A DNA stretch of 64,000 nt from Poecilobothrus nobilitatus (GCA_947095535.1 OX352772.1:34987445-35051444); one strand, 5' to 3'; positions 33,916-46,460 are shown, counted from the stretch's first letter. Numbers and translations: made by a program. The notes: generated by a model from the letters alone, not told the origin.

Positions 33916-35934
33916 ATGAATTAGACCTATAATAGAATGTATAGGTTTAAATCAATAAACAAAATGTATAGGTAAAAGTTTCATGCAAAAAATCTTTTTG
34001 TAGATTTATATTTTGGAATATAACTTAAAAGCTAAACTTAAAACTAGCTAAAACAAAAAAAAAACCTAACTAAACTACTTTTTCTGCTTCTTCTTGTTTT
34101 ATTCAATATAATTATTTATATTGGAATAAATAAAAGAATCGTCTATAGAAGTATAAAGTCCATACCAAAGCGGAAGTTAGACATTCCATTAAACATAAAA
34201 AGTTTCAAACCATGTTTTTAATAATTATTATATACTTATTAACACTTACTTTATAATGTAAACTAATTTTGTAATCAGACAGACAAATAAAATAAATATC
34301 CTTAAAATTTAACAACATTTATAATTACCATTTACCACCCTAATTTAAAAAAAAAGAAAATTTGTAAAATTTCTTCATTAAAAGAAAAAAACTTCCTTTT
34401 TTATTTTGAACAAAGTAAAAAAAATAAAAATCAAAAAAATAAAACCAAAATTCGGAAGAAATAAAAAAAAAAAAACTATTATTTTTAATGTCATATTATC
34501 GTACATGCACACAAACACATATTAATATATCCTCTTGCTACCATAATATAAATTTAATATAAAAAGATGAATAGTACACAAAAAAAAAAAAAATCCAGCT
34601 TTTATGTTTTCAAAAACTATTAAAAGTCCTTAAGGCTTTTGTATAATTGACAGAAACATAAAAACAAAAAATTAAACTTTTGTCTTGTTCCCATTCCTTA
34701 CAAACATGGAAAAAAAATTTTAATTAAAAATTTTGTTAGGTATTATAAATTTGTAATTAATAAATTTTTTTTTTTTTTTGCGGCACTGAGAAGCAAAAGT
34801 TTCAAATCCAATTTATCAAATTTAAAGGGAATTCCATAAAGTAACAAAATTATTTTCGAAATTCAAATTTTGCATTTAAGTTAAATCAATTTTGGGAGGA
34901 AAACCCCATTTTAAAAGCATTCTTTAGAATTATATTTTATATAATACCAATAAGAGTTATTATTATTGCGAGATCCTTTAAGTTAGATTTCAATATAATT
35001 TGCCAATAAAACATTCCAATTTGAAATTTTGTATTTTATTAAATTTTGTCCTCAGAGCATTTCTTTTAAACAAAACATCTTAGTATTTATCTGTGAAATA
35101 CATGACTATTTTAGAATGTTAGTTGACACATCACAATGTTAGTGAACACAATTAAATCTCTTAGGTAGATAAGTAGATATGGCTGCTGATACACACTTAA
35201 ACTCATTGAAATACCACTGATCTATGTACTTTTGATGAAACCATTATAAACTTTTTACAAAAAGTTGTGTATGAATAATCTCTACATCTGATAGATCGAG
35301 AAAATTATTATTCCTTTACCTTTTTCTTTTGAATACAAAATCTGAACATTAACACAAAAGATGAATGACTTACATCTTTTCTTTTTCATCTTTATTCTCT
35401 TTATTTGACGAAATTCCTAATCTTGTCTGGCATTTCTGTCAATAGGATAGTGACAGTTTTAAAAATCCTGTTAAAACATCATTATAACAATCTCTTAGTT
35501 GTATGGGATTAATATAAAATATAATATATTTAAGTAATTTCATATGAATAATTTTGCTTTGTATTTTCTTATTTTCTTGCATTTTTTTTTCTATGTTTTA
35601 ATGATTTATGATCATTAAATGAAATCTTTTTATTCATTTTAATTTATGTTATAATGTTTTCTCTTTCATTTTTGTTTTCATTATAAATATTATATTGTTT
35701 TATTGTTTGTGTTATGAGATTTTAGTTGATAAAAATAAAAACAATTTTTTTTTTTTTTTAATTTTTATTATATTATTTTCTTAAAAGTAATACAAATTAT
35801 GATTTTTTGACTAAAGTTAATGTAATAAATATAAAAAAATTGATACAAAGAATGAAAGTTTTTAAAACGTTTAAATTTTTTAAAATAATAATATTTGTCA
35901 ACATTATCATGATTACATATATTTTTTTATTTAT
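33916..35934. other. A+T-rich DNA, no feature seen
   Basis: Simple sequence with A/T homopolymers (near 34465, 34578, 34765, 35750). No repeat family recognised. Confidence 0.6.
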
Positions 35935-36050
35935 TAAGCCATTGCCTACTAAGCCCATTAAAAAAAACTTGCTATCTGTTCAGGATTTGAACCGACTCTC
36001 TCTTAGTTAATACGTCACGTGCTTAATAACTACGACACCGAAACTGTTTT
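35935..36050 (-). mobile_element. tRNA-derived SINE-like fragment, second subfamily
   Basis: On the minus strand TTTCGGTGTCGTAGTTATTA resembles the D arm/A box, TATTAACTAAGAGAGAG follows at the anticodon position, and GGTTCAAATCC is a perfect B box. Anticodon-region similarity to the fragment at 33625 suggests a common tRNA-Asn-like ancestor. The acceptor arms do not pair, so it is not a functional tRNA. Confidence 0.6.
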
Positions 36051-36852
36051 AAAAATACATTTTTAACATAATATGAAAAATTATTGCATACTTAAAGGAA
36101 TTAAAAATCATTTAATAACATATTTCGTTTCGGCTTCGATAATAATATGTAATACACACATAAAGCTAGCAATTAACAAGACGCTTTAGGAAGCTAACAT
36201 TAACTATAATAAATGGAATTTATAGACGCTGTATGGAATTGAAGAAGAAGTATTACAAACTACAGTTGTGCATTTTCAGTAGTTAATCTAACATTTCTGA
36301 AAATAAAACAAACTTACCAAAAATTTAATTATAAAAATTGATTCAAAGAATATTCTGCCTATGTGTGCAATCGTAAAACAAGTTCGATTTATCAAAACAC
36401 ACTTTATGCACTATATTGGATATCACGTTTTTTTTTTTATAAGATATATATAACAAAAATCTTATAGTTAAAAAATGTCTCTTTCTTTAGAATCACATAA
36501 AATAATATTTTTAATAAGTCCTTTTTTTATTAGGCTCTTATTTTAATTTTTTTTTAAGTTCTAAATTAAATAAGAAAAAAAAAATGCTTAATATTTTCAT
36601 CAATTTATTAAGAACCAACTAAATATCACTTCTTTAAAGTACTTTCAACTTATTAAAAATAAAATTTCAATAAAAAATGTTATTATTTTCAAATAAAGTT
36701 TTGGTCTTCAATTTAAATTTTTATATAGGAAAAGAAAGTCTTATTAGAAAGCAGCATTTCAGTTCTGAAATATTAAAAGAAAAATTGAAATGAAATAAAT
36801 GAAATAAACTATTAAAAGAAATACAATTTCAATTTTCCTTCTTTCATTTCAA
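36051..36852. other. A+T-rich DNA, no feature seen
   Basis: Simple sequence up to the nested element block. Nothing coding recognised. Confidence 0.6.
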
Positions 36853-37088
36853 ACACATTTTTCAAAAACATTTTGATAAATTTTCCTATTAGTTTCAGTC
36901 TCTCCGTCCATTGGTTCGTCAATTTTATCATTCAAGATAGAACTAGGAAATTTTAACAGTTCATAAGTCTCTTAAAAAGATTAATGTTGTTAAACTTTTT
37001 TATGTAACCCAACCGAAACTGCAACTCCACTAATTTTGAAAAAGCTCTATTTTCAAAAGAATATATCTCAGATTTTTCTCAATATTTT

Positions 37089-39584
37089 TATACCCTACAC
37101 TTAAAGTATAGGGTATATTAACTTTGGTATGGTGTTTGTAACCACCAAAAGGAAGCGAGTTAGGTATAGACATGTATATATATTCTGAATCAGGATCACC
37201 GCCGGAGTCGATTTAGCGATGTCCGTCCGTCCGTCCGTCCGTACGCACGATAACTCAAAAAATAATGATGCTATCTTGATGAAATTTATATAGTAGGTTA
37301 CTAATTACGAAAGAAAGGCTAAGTTCGAATCTGGACAAAATCCGCCCATGGGTTCGGATTCTGGAAGCTTCCGAATGATTCCGGCTTTTGGAGATAATCT
37401 CCGCAAACGAGATTATCTCCAAAAGCAACAAAGATAGAACCTTCAAATTTTGTACAATGATGTTTCTTCCCGTTCGATTTATGTCTCTGAAATTTAAGAG
37501 GATTTGGTCCATGGGTTTGGGTTTTGGAAGCTTCCGAACGAGCACCAGAGCAAATGAGATTATTTCCAAAACCAACAAAGATAGAACCTTTAAATTTTGT
37601 ACAATGATGTTCCTTCCCGTTCGATTTATGTCTCTGAAATTTAAGAGGATTTGGTCCATGGGTTTTGGATTTGGAAGCTTCCGAACGAGCCCCAGAGCAA
37701 ATGAGATTATCTCCAAAACCAATAAAGATATAACCTTTACTTTTGGCAGAATGGTGTTCTTTCATGTATGATTTAGGCCTCTGAAATTTAGGAGAATTTG
37801 GTCCATGGGTTTGGATTTGGAAGCTTCCGAACGAGCACCAGAGCAAATGAGATTATCTCCAAAACCAACAAAGATATAATCTTTAAATTTGGCAGGGTGG
37901 TGTTCTTTCATGTTTTATTTAAGTCTCTGAAATGTGAGAAGATTTGGTCCATGTGTTCGGGTTTTGGAAACTTCCGAACGAGCCCCAGAGCAAACGAGAT
38001 TATCTCCAAAACCAATAAAGATAGAACCTTTAAATTTTTTATAATGATGTTTCTTCCAGTTTGATCTATGTCTCTAAAATTTAAGAGGATGTGGTCCATG
38101 GGTTTGGATTTTGGAAGCTTCCCAACGAGCCCCAGAGCAAATGAGATTATCTCCAAAAACAACAAATATATATAACCTTTAAATTTGGCCGAATGGTGTT
38201 TTTTCATGTTTGATTTAAGTCTCTGAAATTTGAGAGGATTTGGCCATGGGTTTAAATTTGAAAGAATTGGAACCGTGGATTCGAATTTTGGAAGCTTCCG
38301 AACGAGCCGCAGAGCAAATGAGATTATATCCAATACGAACAAAGGTAGAACCTTTGAATTTGGTACAATGGTGTTCTTTCGTGTTTGATTTATGTCTCTG
38401 AAATTTAAGAGGATTTGGTCCATGGGTTTGGTTTTGGAAGCTTCCGAACGAACACCAGAGCAAATGAAATTATCTCCAAAACCAACAAAGATATAACCTT
38501 TAAATTTGGCAGGGTGGTGTTCTTTCATGTTTTATTTAAGTCTCTGAAATGTGAGAAGATTTGGTTCATGGGTTCGGGTTTTGGAAACTTCCGAAAGAGC
38601 CCCAGAGCAAACGAGATTATCTCCAAAACCAATAAAGATAGAACCTTTAAATTTTTTATAATGATGTTTCTTCCAGTTTGATTTATGTCTCTAAAATTTA
38701 AGAGGATGTGGTCCATGGGTTTGGATTTTGGAAGCTTCCGAACAATCCCCAGAGCAAATGAGATTATCTCCAAAAACAACAAATATATAACCTTTACTTT
38801 TGGCATAATGGTGTTCTTTCATGTATGATTTAGGCCTCTGAAATTTGAGAGGATTTGGTCCTTGGGTTCGGATTTTGAAAGCTTCCGAACGAGCCTTAGA
38901 GCAAATGATATTATCTCCAAATGCAACAAAGATATAACCTTTAAATTAGGCAGAATGGTGTTTCTTCATGTTTGATTTATGTTTCTGAAATTTGTGAGGA
39001 TTTGGTCCATGGGTTCAAATCTTGGAAGCTTCCGGACGAGCCCCAGAGCAAACGAGTATATCTCCACAACCAACAAAGATAGAACTTTTATTTTTAGTAC
39101 AAAGGTGTTCTGTTATGTTTCCTTTTCTGTAAAATTGGAAACTGACATTTGAAAGAATTTGAACCATGGGTTCGTATTTTGGAAACTTCCGGACGAGCAC
39201 AAGAGCAACGAGCATATCTCCAAAACCAACAAAAGTAGAACCTTTAAATTTAATAGAATGGTGTTCTGGCAAGTTTTCTTTATGTTCCTGAGATGGATTC
39301 GATGAATTGGAGTGGCAATTCGGGTAGCTGACACAAACATCCCAAGGACTACCAATCTCCGAAAATAATTAAGATAGAAACTTAAAATTTTATACAAGGG
39401 TGTCAAGCATATCCCAAGCGGATGCCTCTTTTACGTTCTTGAAATTCGAGTTGAACAAGACAGAAAAGGGAAGAAGTTCAAGCAGCTGCCAAAAACACTT
39501 ATGGATTTTTAATTTAATTCGAATTATTCAGGTGTAGGGTATTAATAAGTCGGTTGCATCGACTTACTGTTGCATTTACTTGTT
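37089..39584 (-). mobile_element. DINE-1/Helentron-like element, family A, copy 4, with expanded array
   Basis: Complete at both ends. On the plus strand the 3' end comes first: TATACCCTACAC, TTAAAGTA, TAGGGTATA (hairpin), then GGTATGGTGTTTGTAACCAC and the DINE core. The core reads ATATATTCTGAATCAGGATC, GAGTCGATTTAGCGATG, (GTCC)n and GCACGATAACTC. The 5' end is last: GGTGTAGGGTA, the hairpin AAGTCGGTTGCATCGACTT, then CATTTACTTG. Between them lies an array of about 147-bp units (37320-39290). No replicase or helicase domain is encoded, so it is non-autonomous. Confidence 0.92.
37320..39290 (-). repeat. Array of about 147-bp tandem units with higher-order duplication
   Basis: Landmarks recur at about 145-150 bp: GGTCCATGGGTTTGG, TTTTGGAAGCTTCCGAACGA, CAGAGCAAATGAGATTATCT and CCAAAACCAACAAAGATA. 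About 13 units are visible. The block from 37809 to about 38210 recurs at 38424-38820 with very few differences, an offset of 617 bp (AATGTGAGAA at 37931 and 38548), so a multi-unit segment was duplicated later. Because 147 is a multiple of three and the unit is stop-poor, frames of 127 codons (plus) and up to 206 codons (minus) run through it. Confidence 0.93.
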
Positions 39585-40421
39585 TCTATCTAAAAACAGC
39601 AAACTAAAGACCTTTCTTTTATCTTTACAAAAAAATACCAAAATTATACCGAATTTTAAAACTTAATATTTACATTTGCCGTTATGTGAAGACAAAATTT
39701 CACTTCTTCATCACTCCGAAACGTTATTAGTTAGAGCCTTGAAAGTTCGCATTTCTAACCTCTGCTGTTACTATCTACCAAGTTATACCATACTTATTTT
39801 AGTATACACCAAACGGTGTAAAGAGGCCTTTCTAACAGTATAATAATAATATAGGGTGTCTTTGAAAATTTTCAAAGTATAATGATTTCTAGAAGCTCTG
39901 TAGAAAAATTTTATTTTATACCAAAATTTTAACTTTTGACTGCAATATCTCAGAAATGATAGCACCGATTAAGACAAACCAAGGTGTATATTAAATACAG
40001 TATCATCCTCTATAGTTCAGTTCAGTTCAGTCTCAACCTCGTAGTTAAATTTTTTCCTGTATATTATTGTAGAGCAAAAATATAACGGTTTAAGTAAAAT
40101 AATTCGAAATGTTAGAAAAAAATTAAAATAATAAATTTGACCTTTAAATGACCTTACCGATTATGTAAAATTTCAAGAAAATCGGGCGAGAGAGCTAAAG
40201 GAAAGTAAAGCCCAAATTTCTTCAAAATAAAACGCATAGAATGATTTCTTCAGTATTATAATTTTACATGTTTTTGTTTTGTTTAATTATATCATTAAAA
40301 TTAAAGAAAGTGTCTTTTTATTTGGCACATATTTTCTTATATATGAAATTCTAAGAAAAATTACAAATTTTGTTGTAAGTCACAGTATTCCAAACTGTTT
40401 TGTCTATTGGAAAATGTGCGC

Positions 40422-42902
40422 CTTTATGAACCGCATTGGTTTTTATTTTGCCTTGTCTTTTTTATAACCACAAAATATATGCAACTTTGTATAATAAACA
40501 ACTTCTTTAAAATTGAATTGTTATATACATATAGATAAGATACATACATATACATAATAAAATGTTCCTTCAATTGACATGTATGTTCATGTTAGTTAAA
40601 AATTTTATTATCCGTTTAACATGGAAATAATTTACAAAAACCAAAATTGGAAAAAGAACAATTTTTTTTTTTGTTTCTTTGTTACTTTTAATACAAAGAA
40701 TGATAAAATTAAAAAGGACATCATATAACAGACGTTAAAAATTATAAATATTTATATATGAAATAAAATTTAACATAATATAAACTTATGGTTTATCATA
40801 TCATTATTTTTGACACATTGTTAGTACATATTGTTAAAGTTGAGAATGTTAAATTTTTTTGAAAACGAAGTTTTAATAATTAGACTAATTTAGATTTTTT
40901 TCCCGCTGTATTTAATAACGTGTGTATAATTTATTTTTACAAGAATATAACTGTTCTGGATAAAAGTTTTATACTAATTTTAAGTAAAATATAATTTTCC
41001 ATAACCTGACGATTACAAATTTTAGTATGTTAATAAATTTATTAAAAAATTTAATATTTTGTCTCCTGAAAAATTTACAGCTGGATCTATTCATTGTTGT
41101 TGTAAGTAGAGAAGAAATGTTTAAATCAATATATCTAACATATTCTAATTCCTACATTTTAAATATTTTTTTTTTTAATTTAATTACCACTACACCAGTA
41201 ACTGATGTAATGGATCCTTATAGATGGATAGTCATTTCTCATTTTGTTATTTATGGTAATTTGAATCTGTTCTACAATAGCTTTTCATAAGACAAATATC
41301 CAGTTTAACAATATCTATATTTAAAAAAAACTGTCATATTTCACAGCTAACTTACAATTTAGAATTTGTATCCTCATTTGGACAGAGTCTAGACGTCGTA
41401 CAATTTGGGCTCAATAACATTTTTACTTTTTTAGTTTCAGTAATGCTTTGTTAATAAAATTAGCGCTGCCACTTCCCGCATGTGTTCAAAGTGATGTCTA
41501 GATTTTCTGTCATATCCAGATCACTTGATATGATAGGATTTAAATTAAATCTTATAAATTTATTCGTAATCTCATTGATTTTCTTATCCAAAGACTCAAG
41601 ATAATTCGTAAAAGAAGAATTTACCCAAACTTAATTCATGATGTAAAAAAATAAACCTCTTAATATTACCCCCCTTTTTTCAAAGTTAATTCAATCAATT
41701 TCAGCTGATAAATTCATTAAGATACACTTTCGTAATAATTTGAAGATTTAGCATTTACTAATGTTATATTTTTCACATATGATGACGGCAATCAAATGAT
41801 TATCTTCTTCTCTACATCTCTTTCAATCTTCTTACCCTTTATCACTTTACAAGCATGAGCATACACAAAAAAAAAAATTATCCTTATACCAACTATCAAA
41901 AAGTTAAATGTGATCTACAGGTACCTTATTTTCAAACTTTTTTATTTTGTAGGACTTTTATATATACTATATATGTGAAATATTCTCATTAAAAATATAA
42001 TTAAAATGTTCATTTATTGGCAATTTGGTTTGTTTTTTTTTTTTTTCTTTTTAATTAACAACATCTTAATAACAATTAACTTGACATAGTTTACATTTAT
42101 AACCACTTAATTAACATTTAAATTCTAAACATATTTTATTTTTAATATGAAAAAAGGTTGGTCAATCCTGTAAAAACAATATAAACATATAATTTGAATA
42201 CATATTGTACAATAATAATTATCCTTTCTAATGTCCTTTTTATCTATCATATATATTATGTTTTTATATATACATAAAGAAATACAATTGATTTCAGTTA
42301 CAATGTGCGTCTACATATATTTATGCACATACAAAAATAGGTATACGTGTATATATTAATATTAATGTTTACATATATTATGGTTAACGCTAAAAAACAA
42401 TTTTGTGGTAAATGTGTTGAAAATCTGAAAGTTTCTCACCTTTCTTTTTCACTCTATTTTGTTACTTTTTTGGCAGAAAATTAAAAAACAAATAAAATTT
42501 TTCGTCAAATAAATAAATAAATAAAATAAAATATAATTTAAAAATACACAAATAAAAATATAGTTTTATATTTTGTTAGGTTTTTGAAAAAAATTGTGTT
42601 CAATGTTTATTCATAAGCTTCCAAAATTTGATTGAATCTTTAAGTTTGTTCTTTTTTATTTGAAATAAGTAAACACTTAAGAGATTTTGCAATTAATTTT
42701 TGTTATTTATAGATTAGAAATTTTAGATAGTTATTTTTACATAGAACTCTATAGATTTACTATTAATTAGAAATCTGTGAATTAATTAGAAATCATTTAG
42801 GCACATTATTTATATCGCATTGCCATTAATTTTAAAACTTTAGAATTTAAGTTAAAAAAAGATGACAGATAGACTTATACTTTGACACCAAAGTATTATA
42901 GA
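40422..42902. other. A+T-rich DNA, no firm feature
   Basis: Non-coding by appearance. A 57-codon frame at 41460-41630 is listed separately. Homopolymers occur near 40661, 41869 and 42030. Nothing else recognised. Confidence 0.55.
41460..41630 (-). pseudogene. Unrecognised short frame (57 codons, no ATG near start)
   Basis: A stop-to-stop frame on the minus strand containing NYLESLDKKINEITNKFIRF and SDLDMTENLDITLNTCGKW. Its residue balance looks more protein-like than nearby frames. No family recognised and no start codon near its beginning. It may be a retroelement remnant or chance. Confidence 0.15.
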
Positions 42903-42917
42903 TTGAAATTCCTATTT

Positions 42918-43113
42918 TATTTTTTTTTATTTTCGTTTATCCTCCTGCCACATAAATGTGACAAGGAAATTATACAGCTTTTCCTTTTCATGAGTGACAG
43001 TAAATGTCGTAAGGTGGATATTCGTTGTATTATTCTTACGATGTGTGTGGGATTGGAACCTACACTCATCGGTGTTTACAACGTATTTTATACGCTCTTA
43101 TCTACTAAGCAGG
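42918..43113 (-). mobile_element. tRNA-derived SINE, copy 4, 5'-truncated, with target-site duplication
   Basis: Minus-strand copy. A T run (reversed poly-A) near 42918 is followed by TGCCACATAAATGTGACAAG, GTAAATGTCGTAAG, the B box as GGGATTGGAACC near 43050 and the A box as TTATCTACTAAGCAGG ending near 43112. TTGAAATTCCTATTT at 42903-42917 recurs as TTGAAATTTCTATTT at 43114-43128, a 15-bp target-site duplication with one mismatch. The insertion therefore stops inside the A box. An extra 20-30 bp insertion lies near 43015-43035. Confidence 0.88.
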
Positions 43114-43159
43114 TTGAAATTTCTATTTACCGCCATATTATCCATTTAACCACGATGCC

Positions 43160-44864
43160 TTGAAAACTTCAATAAATTGCCTCTGTTATCAAATATATTT
43201 GCCCATATTTATTAAATATAAAATTAAATTTTTAACATCTTTCATACTTAAAAGTATCTTTCAAGGCTTTCGCTGTGAAGTATTGACTTATAAACAAAAA
43301 AAAAAAACTGTCATTAAACTTGTCTGAATTGATAAAATAATTTTTTAAATTATTGCAAATTCTTAAAATTTTTTTTTACATGAAAATATCAATCAATGAA
43401 AAAGTATTTAATACAAAACCTTCAAAAGAAACAAAACTTAATTAAAATAAAATATATAACGGTATAAACTTTGTCATAATTATTTCAAATATCTGATTTT
43501 ATATATTTATTCGGTACCCATAAATATTATAATGTGACCAATTCAATTCATAGGAGTCAACAGTTATATTTTGGTTATATTTTGCTTTTCTATTTTGAGA
43601 CTCAGATTCAACCCACTCAACAAATTACTACAAAAAAAAAAACAAAAACAAAAAAGAAAATTTTTTGGGTTACTCTGTTTTTGTTATTTTGCTTATTATG
43701 TGTTTTTTTTTCTTTTTTTTTAAATATTTTATTCCAAACACTAATTGTGGTTAACTGTGCTGAAGACAAATATTAACTTTTTGGTTTTAGTGGCTTTAAT
43801 TGTAATAACAACAAAATCATATTATTGTATAACCTCATGCACACATGCACATACATATTATATTATCATTTATATTTTTGTAAAATCTTTTGTCCTGATG
43901 GTCATCATTATTGTTCTCATCATGTTTTATCATCACTACTATCAACATTTTTACAATAAATAAATATATTTACATACATATATGTATATACCTATAAGTC
44001 CATACTTATATATTAATATATACAAGTATGTAAATGTATAGATTTATACGTTTATAAGTGTTCATATCATGCATATAATAATCATCATTATAAAATGTAG
44101 TATAAAAATACATACATGTATACGTGGTATTGTATTTATTTGACCCTCTTAAACATTCATAATATATATATATATATACATTATATACATATTTATGTAC
44201 AAACTTACGCATTCATATATATATATATATATAGTTTATAAAAATATATTTATTTTCTTCTTCTTTTATATATTTTGTATATTTACTTAGTCATTCATAC
44301 ATACATACATACATATTATCATTATTTGTGTTATATATTAATAAGCATGTAGTTTTTATTATGACATATGACTTAATAATAACATATTAAATTAAATTGT
44401 TGATTATTTTGTATCAAAAATTCTCTTGTTCTTTTTCGTATGTATAAAAACATATATCCTATTTTTTTATACATATAATAAAGTATATATACAATTAAAT
44501 TCAACAGTTATGAACAAAAATTTTTAAACTTTATTCTAAAGTATTAAGTTTTAATTCTAATTTTTAAATGGAATCTGACAATGTAAAAAACTGCCTCTTG
44601 CACCTTTTGGAAAATAAAATATATTAAAGGCTTACTTTAAGATTACTTTCCAATCTTTTTCCATCTGACATAAAGTTAAGAATGTAAAATTTTTTACAAA
44701 AAAAATTAATTTCACAGAAAAAGTTTTTTTGTTTGTTTTTGCTAGTCGTCAAAATCTAAGGACCTGAAAACTCGCATAAAAAAATCTTTATATTCATTCA
44801 AGCCTTATATTAATTCAACCTCTACTGAATATTTTTATAGCTCTATTGACGTATGTTCAAGGGT
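43160..44864. other. A+T-rich stretch with microsatellites
   Basis: Holds TATATA tracts (44161-44179, 44214-44233), (CATA)n at 44295-44315 and many TACATACATATATG motifs. Short open frames are A+T-driven. No gene seen. Confidence 0.65.
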
Positions 44865-45290
44865 ATAATAAATTTGCCATTCCGTTTATAACACCTTAAA
44901 GAAGTCGGGCTAAATATAGACTCAAGTATATGGATCGGCTCAAAATTGAATTCTGAGTCGATTAAACCATATACGTCCATTCGTCCACCCGCACGATAAC
45001 TCACAAATAAAGGAGTTAGGGTTCTGAAATTTTTAGTATGTCATTTTCGACAAGCTGATTTGAACAGCTGCCATACAACTTCTTTCTTTATATGGAAATA
45101 ACTCAGTCTCCACTGAAGTTAGTTTTCAAATTTTGCGAAAACATATCGAGTTGCATGCCAACAACATCTGTGTACTAACAACATCTTTAAAATTTGGTTG
45201 TGTTAGAGCAGCAGAAGTAGCTTCCACATTTTGAAAGTTAATGAAGCATCTGAAATTTTACAAAAAATCATGAAGTTTTATGACAATAAC
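44865..45290 (+). mobile_element. Diverged DINE-like element, family C
   Basis: Starts near GGGTATAATAAATTTGCC. It then carries a decayed DINE core: GTATATGGATCGGCTC, TCTGAGTCGATTAAACCATA, GTCCATTCGTCCACCC and GCACGATAACTCAC. This is the same motif order as the family-A core (ATTCTGAATC, GAGTCGATT, GTCC tract, CGATAACTC), but the flanks differ (CATTCCGTTTATAACACC, AAGCTGATTTGAACAGCTG). A separate, older Helentron family is likely. The right boundary is not seen. Confidence 0.65.
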
Positions 45291-46460
45291 TTCTGTAGAA
45301 TTTGGTTTTTGCAATTCCAAAATTTACATAAATATATCTCGGTATTTAACATCTGAAGAAGATAATCAAGTTTTACGGAAACAGCATATATTACGTTCAT
45401 ACGGGTATCCCAGAGTTGATACAGTCTACTCTACTGCTCTCTTTTTCGGTTTTTCATATTCTACCAAAGAAGTTAATAATGTTATATTTAGCAATATGCA
45501 ATCTGGATATTTACACACCAAATATTGCAAAAATAACGAAATTTGTATGGGTATTTTTAATATTATGTAGTTGGTAATATGTTAAAATAAAATTAAACTT
45601 ATTTTTAATCTAACTTTTAGTTCCTTATTTCATTCAAATTATTATATCTTATGATATTTTTCCATATCAAGAAGAATTTATTTTGAAAAATTTTAATTAT
45701 GTAATCGTTGATTTCAGATATATAAATTTTGGTCCCAATTTTACTTTAGTTAGATTTAAAATGTTCAACACTAAGTGTTTTTTTCATTCATTGTTAATCG
45801 TCGCAACCTGATTTGGTAATTGACCAAACAAAAAAAAAATAGTATATAGTAGATTACATTCGCCTATATAAATTAAAATGGGTCTTGTTAATGTAATTAG
45901 AATTTCAACAAAATATAAAAAAAAATTGATATAAAAAACATTTAAAATATTTAATTAAAAAAAATGTTACAAAAATTTTTTCCTCAACTGTATTTCAACA
46001 TTAAATATGAAAATATAACACATTATAATTAATTTATGCTACTGTCAAAACTATTTATTAAAAATACAATAAATTAAATAAACAAGAACACATACATATA
46101 CATACATATGTATGTGTTCTTATATATGCATAAGTATATAATATAAATAATTTTCTTAAGTTAATATTAACAGTTTTAGGATTAATCGTAAAACAAAAAA
46201 AGAGTCGAGTAAATTTAAAATAATAAAGAAACGAATGTTGCATTTTTTTTAAATTTTAATATAAATAAAAAATAAAAATAATGATATTGAAATAAAAATT
46301 ATATTAATATAGGTAATTAAAAAAATAAATAAATTTTTAATACTTACCAAAAAAAAAAAAAACTTCTCAATACAAAATTAAATATTCCGACACAATTTGA
46401 AAACAGAAAAATTATTCAATCCCCTGAAGTATGCAATGATAGTGATTTTATCGAAAGCAA
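45291..46460. other. A+T-rich DNA, no firm feature
   Basis: A 96-codon plus frame at 45280-45570 has no recognised domain and begins in the family-C tail. The rest is simple A/T sequence. Confidence 0.5.

Larger units (their letters stand above)
36853..40421 (-). mobile_element. Helentron-like element, family B, copy 4, split by a family-A insertion
   Basis: The 3' end on the minus strand lies at 36853-36940: CACATTTTTCAAAAACATTT, then CTATTAGTTTCAGTCTCTCC and GTCCATTGGTTCGTC (decayed tract). Unit sequence (GAATATATCTCAGATTTTTC) runs to 37088 and resumes at 39583 with TCTATCTAAAAACAGC, then TTTCTTTTATCTTTAC, GCCGTTATGTGAAGAC and CATCACTCCGAAACG. All of these match the reversed order of B copy 1. 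The far end at 40407-40421 is TTGGAAAATGTGCGC, the reversed B left end. The section 39770-40400 is too diverged to align by eye. Confidence 0.78.

Noticed and set aside
37255..38806. Overlapping minus-strand frames of 93-206 codons and plus frames of 88-127 codons, which look like a repeat protein
   Set aside because: They follow the 147-bp tandem units in several frames on both strands at once, inside a Helentron-like element. There is no domain, no start context and no codon pattern favouring one frame.
37320..39290. CRISPR-like regularly spaced repeats
   Set aside because: The units are contiguous 147-bp tandem copies without unique spacers, in a eukaryotic transposon.
45280..45570. 96-codon plus-strand frame
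   Set aside because: No recognisable motif; it begins in the tail of the family-C element. The length is within reach of chance or transposon-derived sequence.
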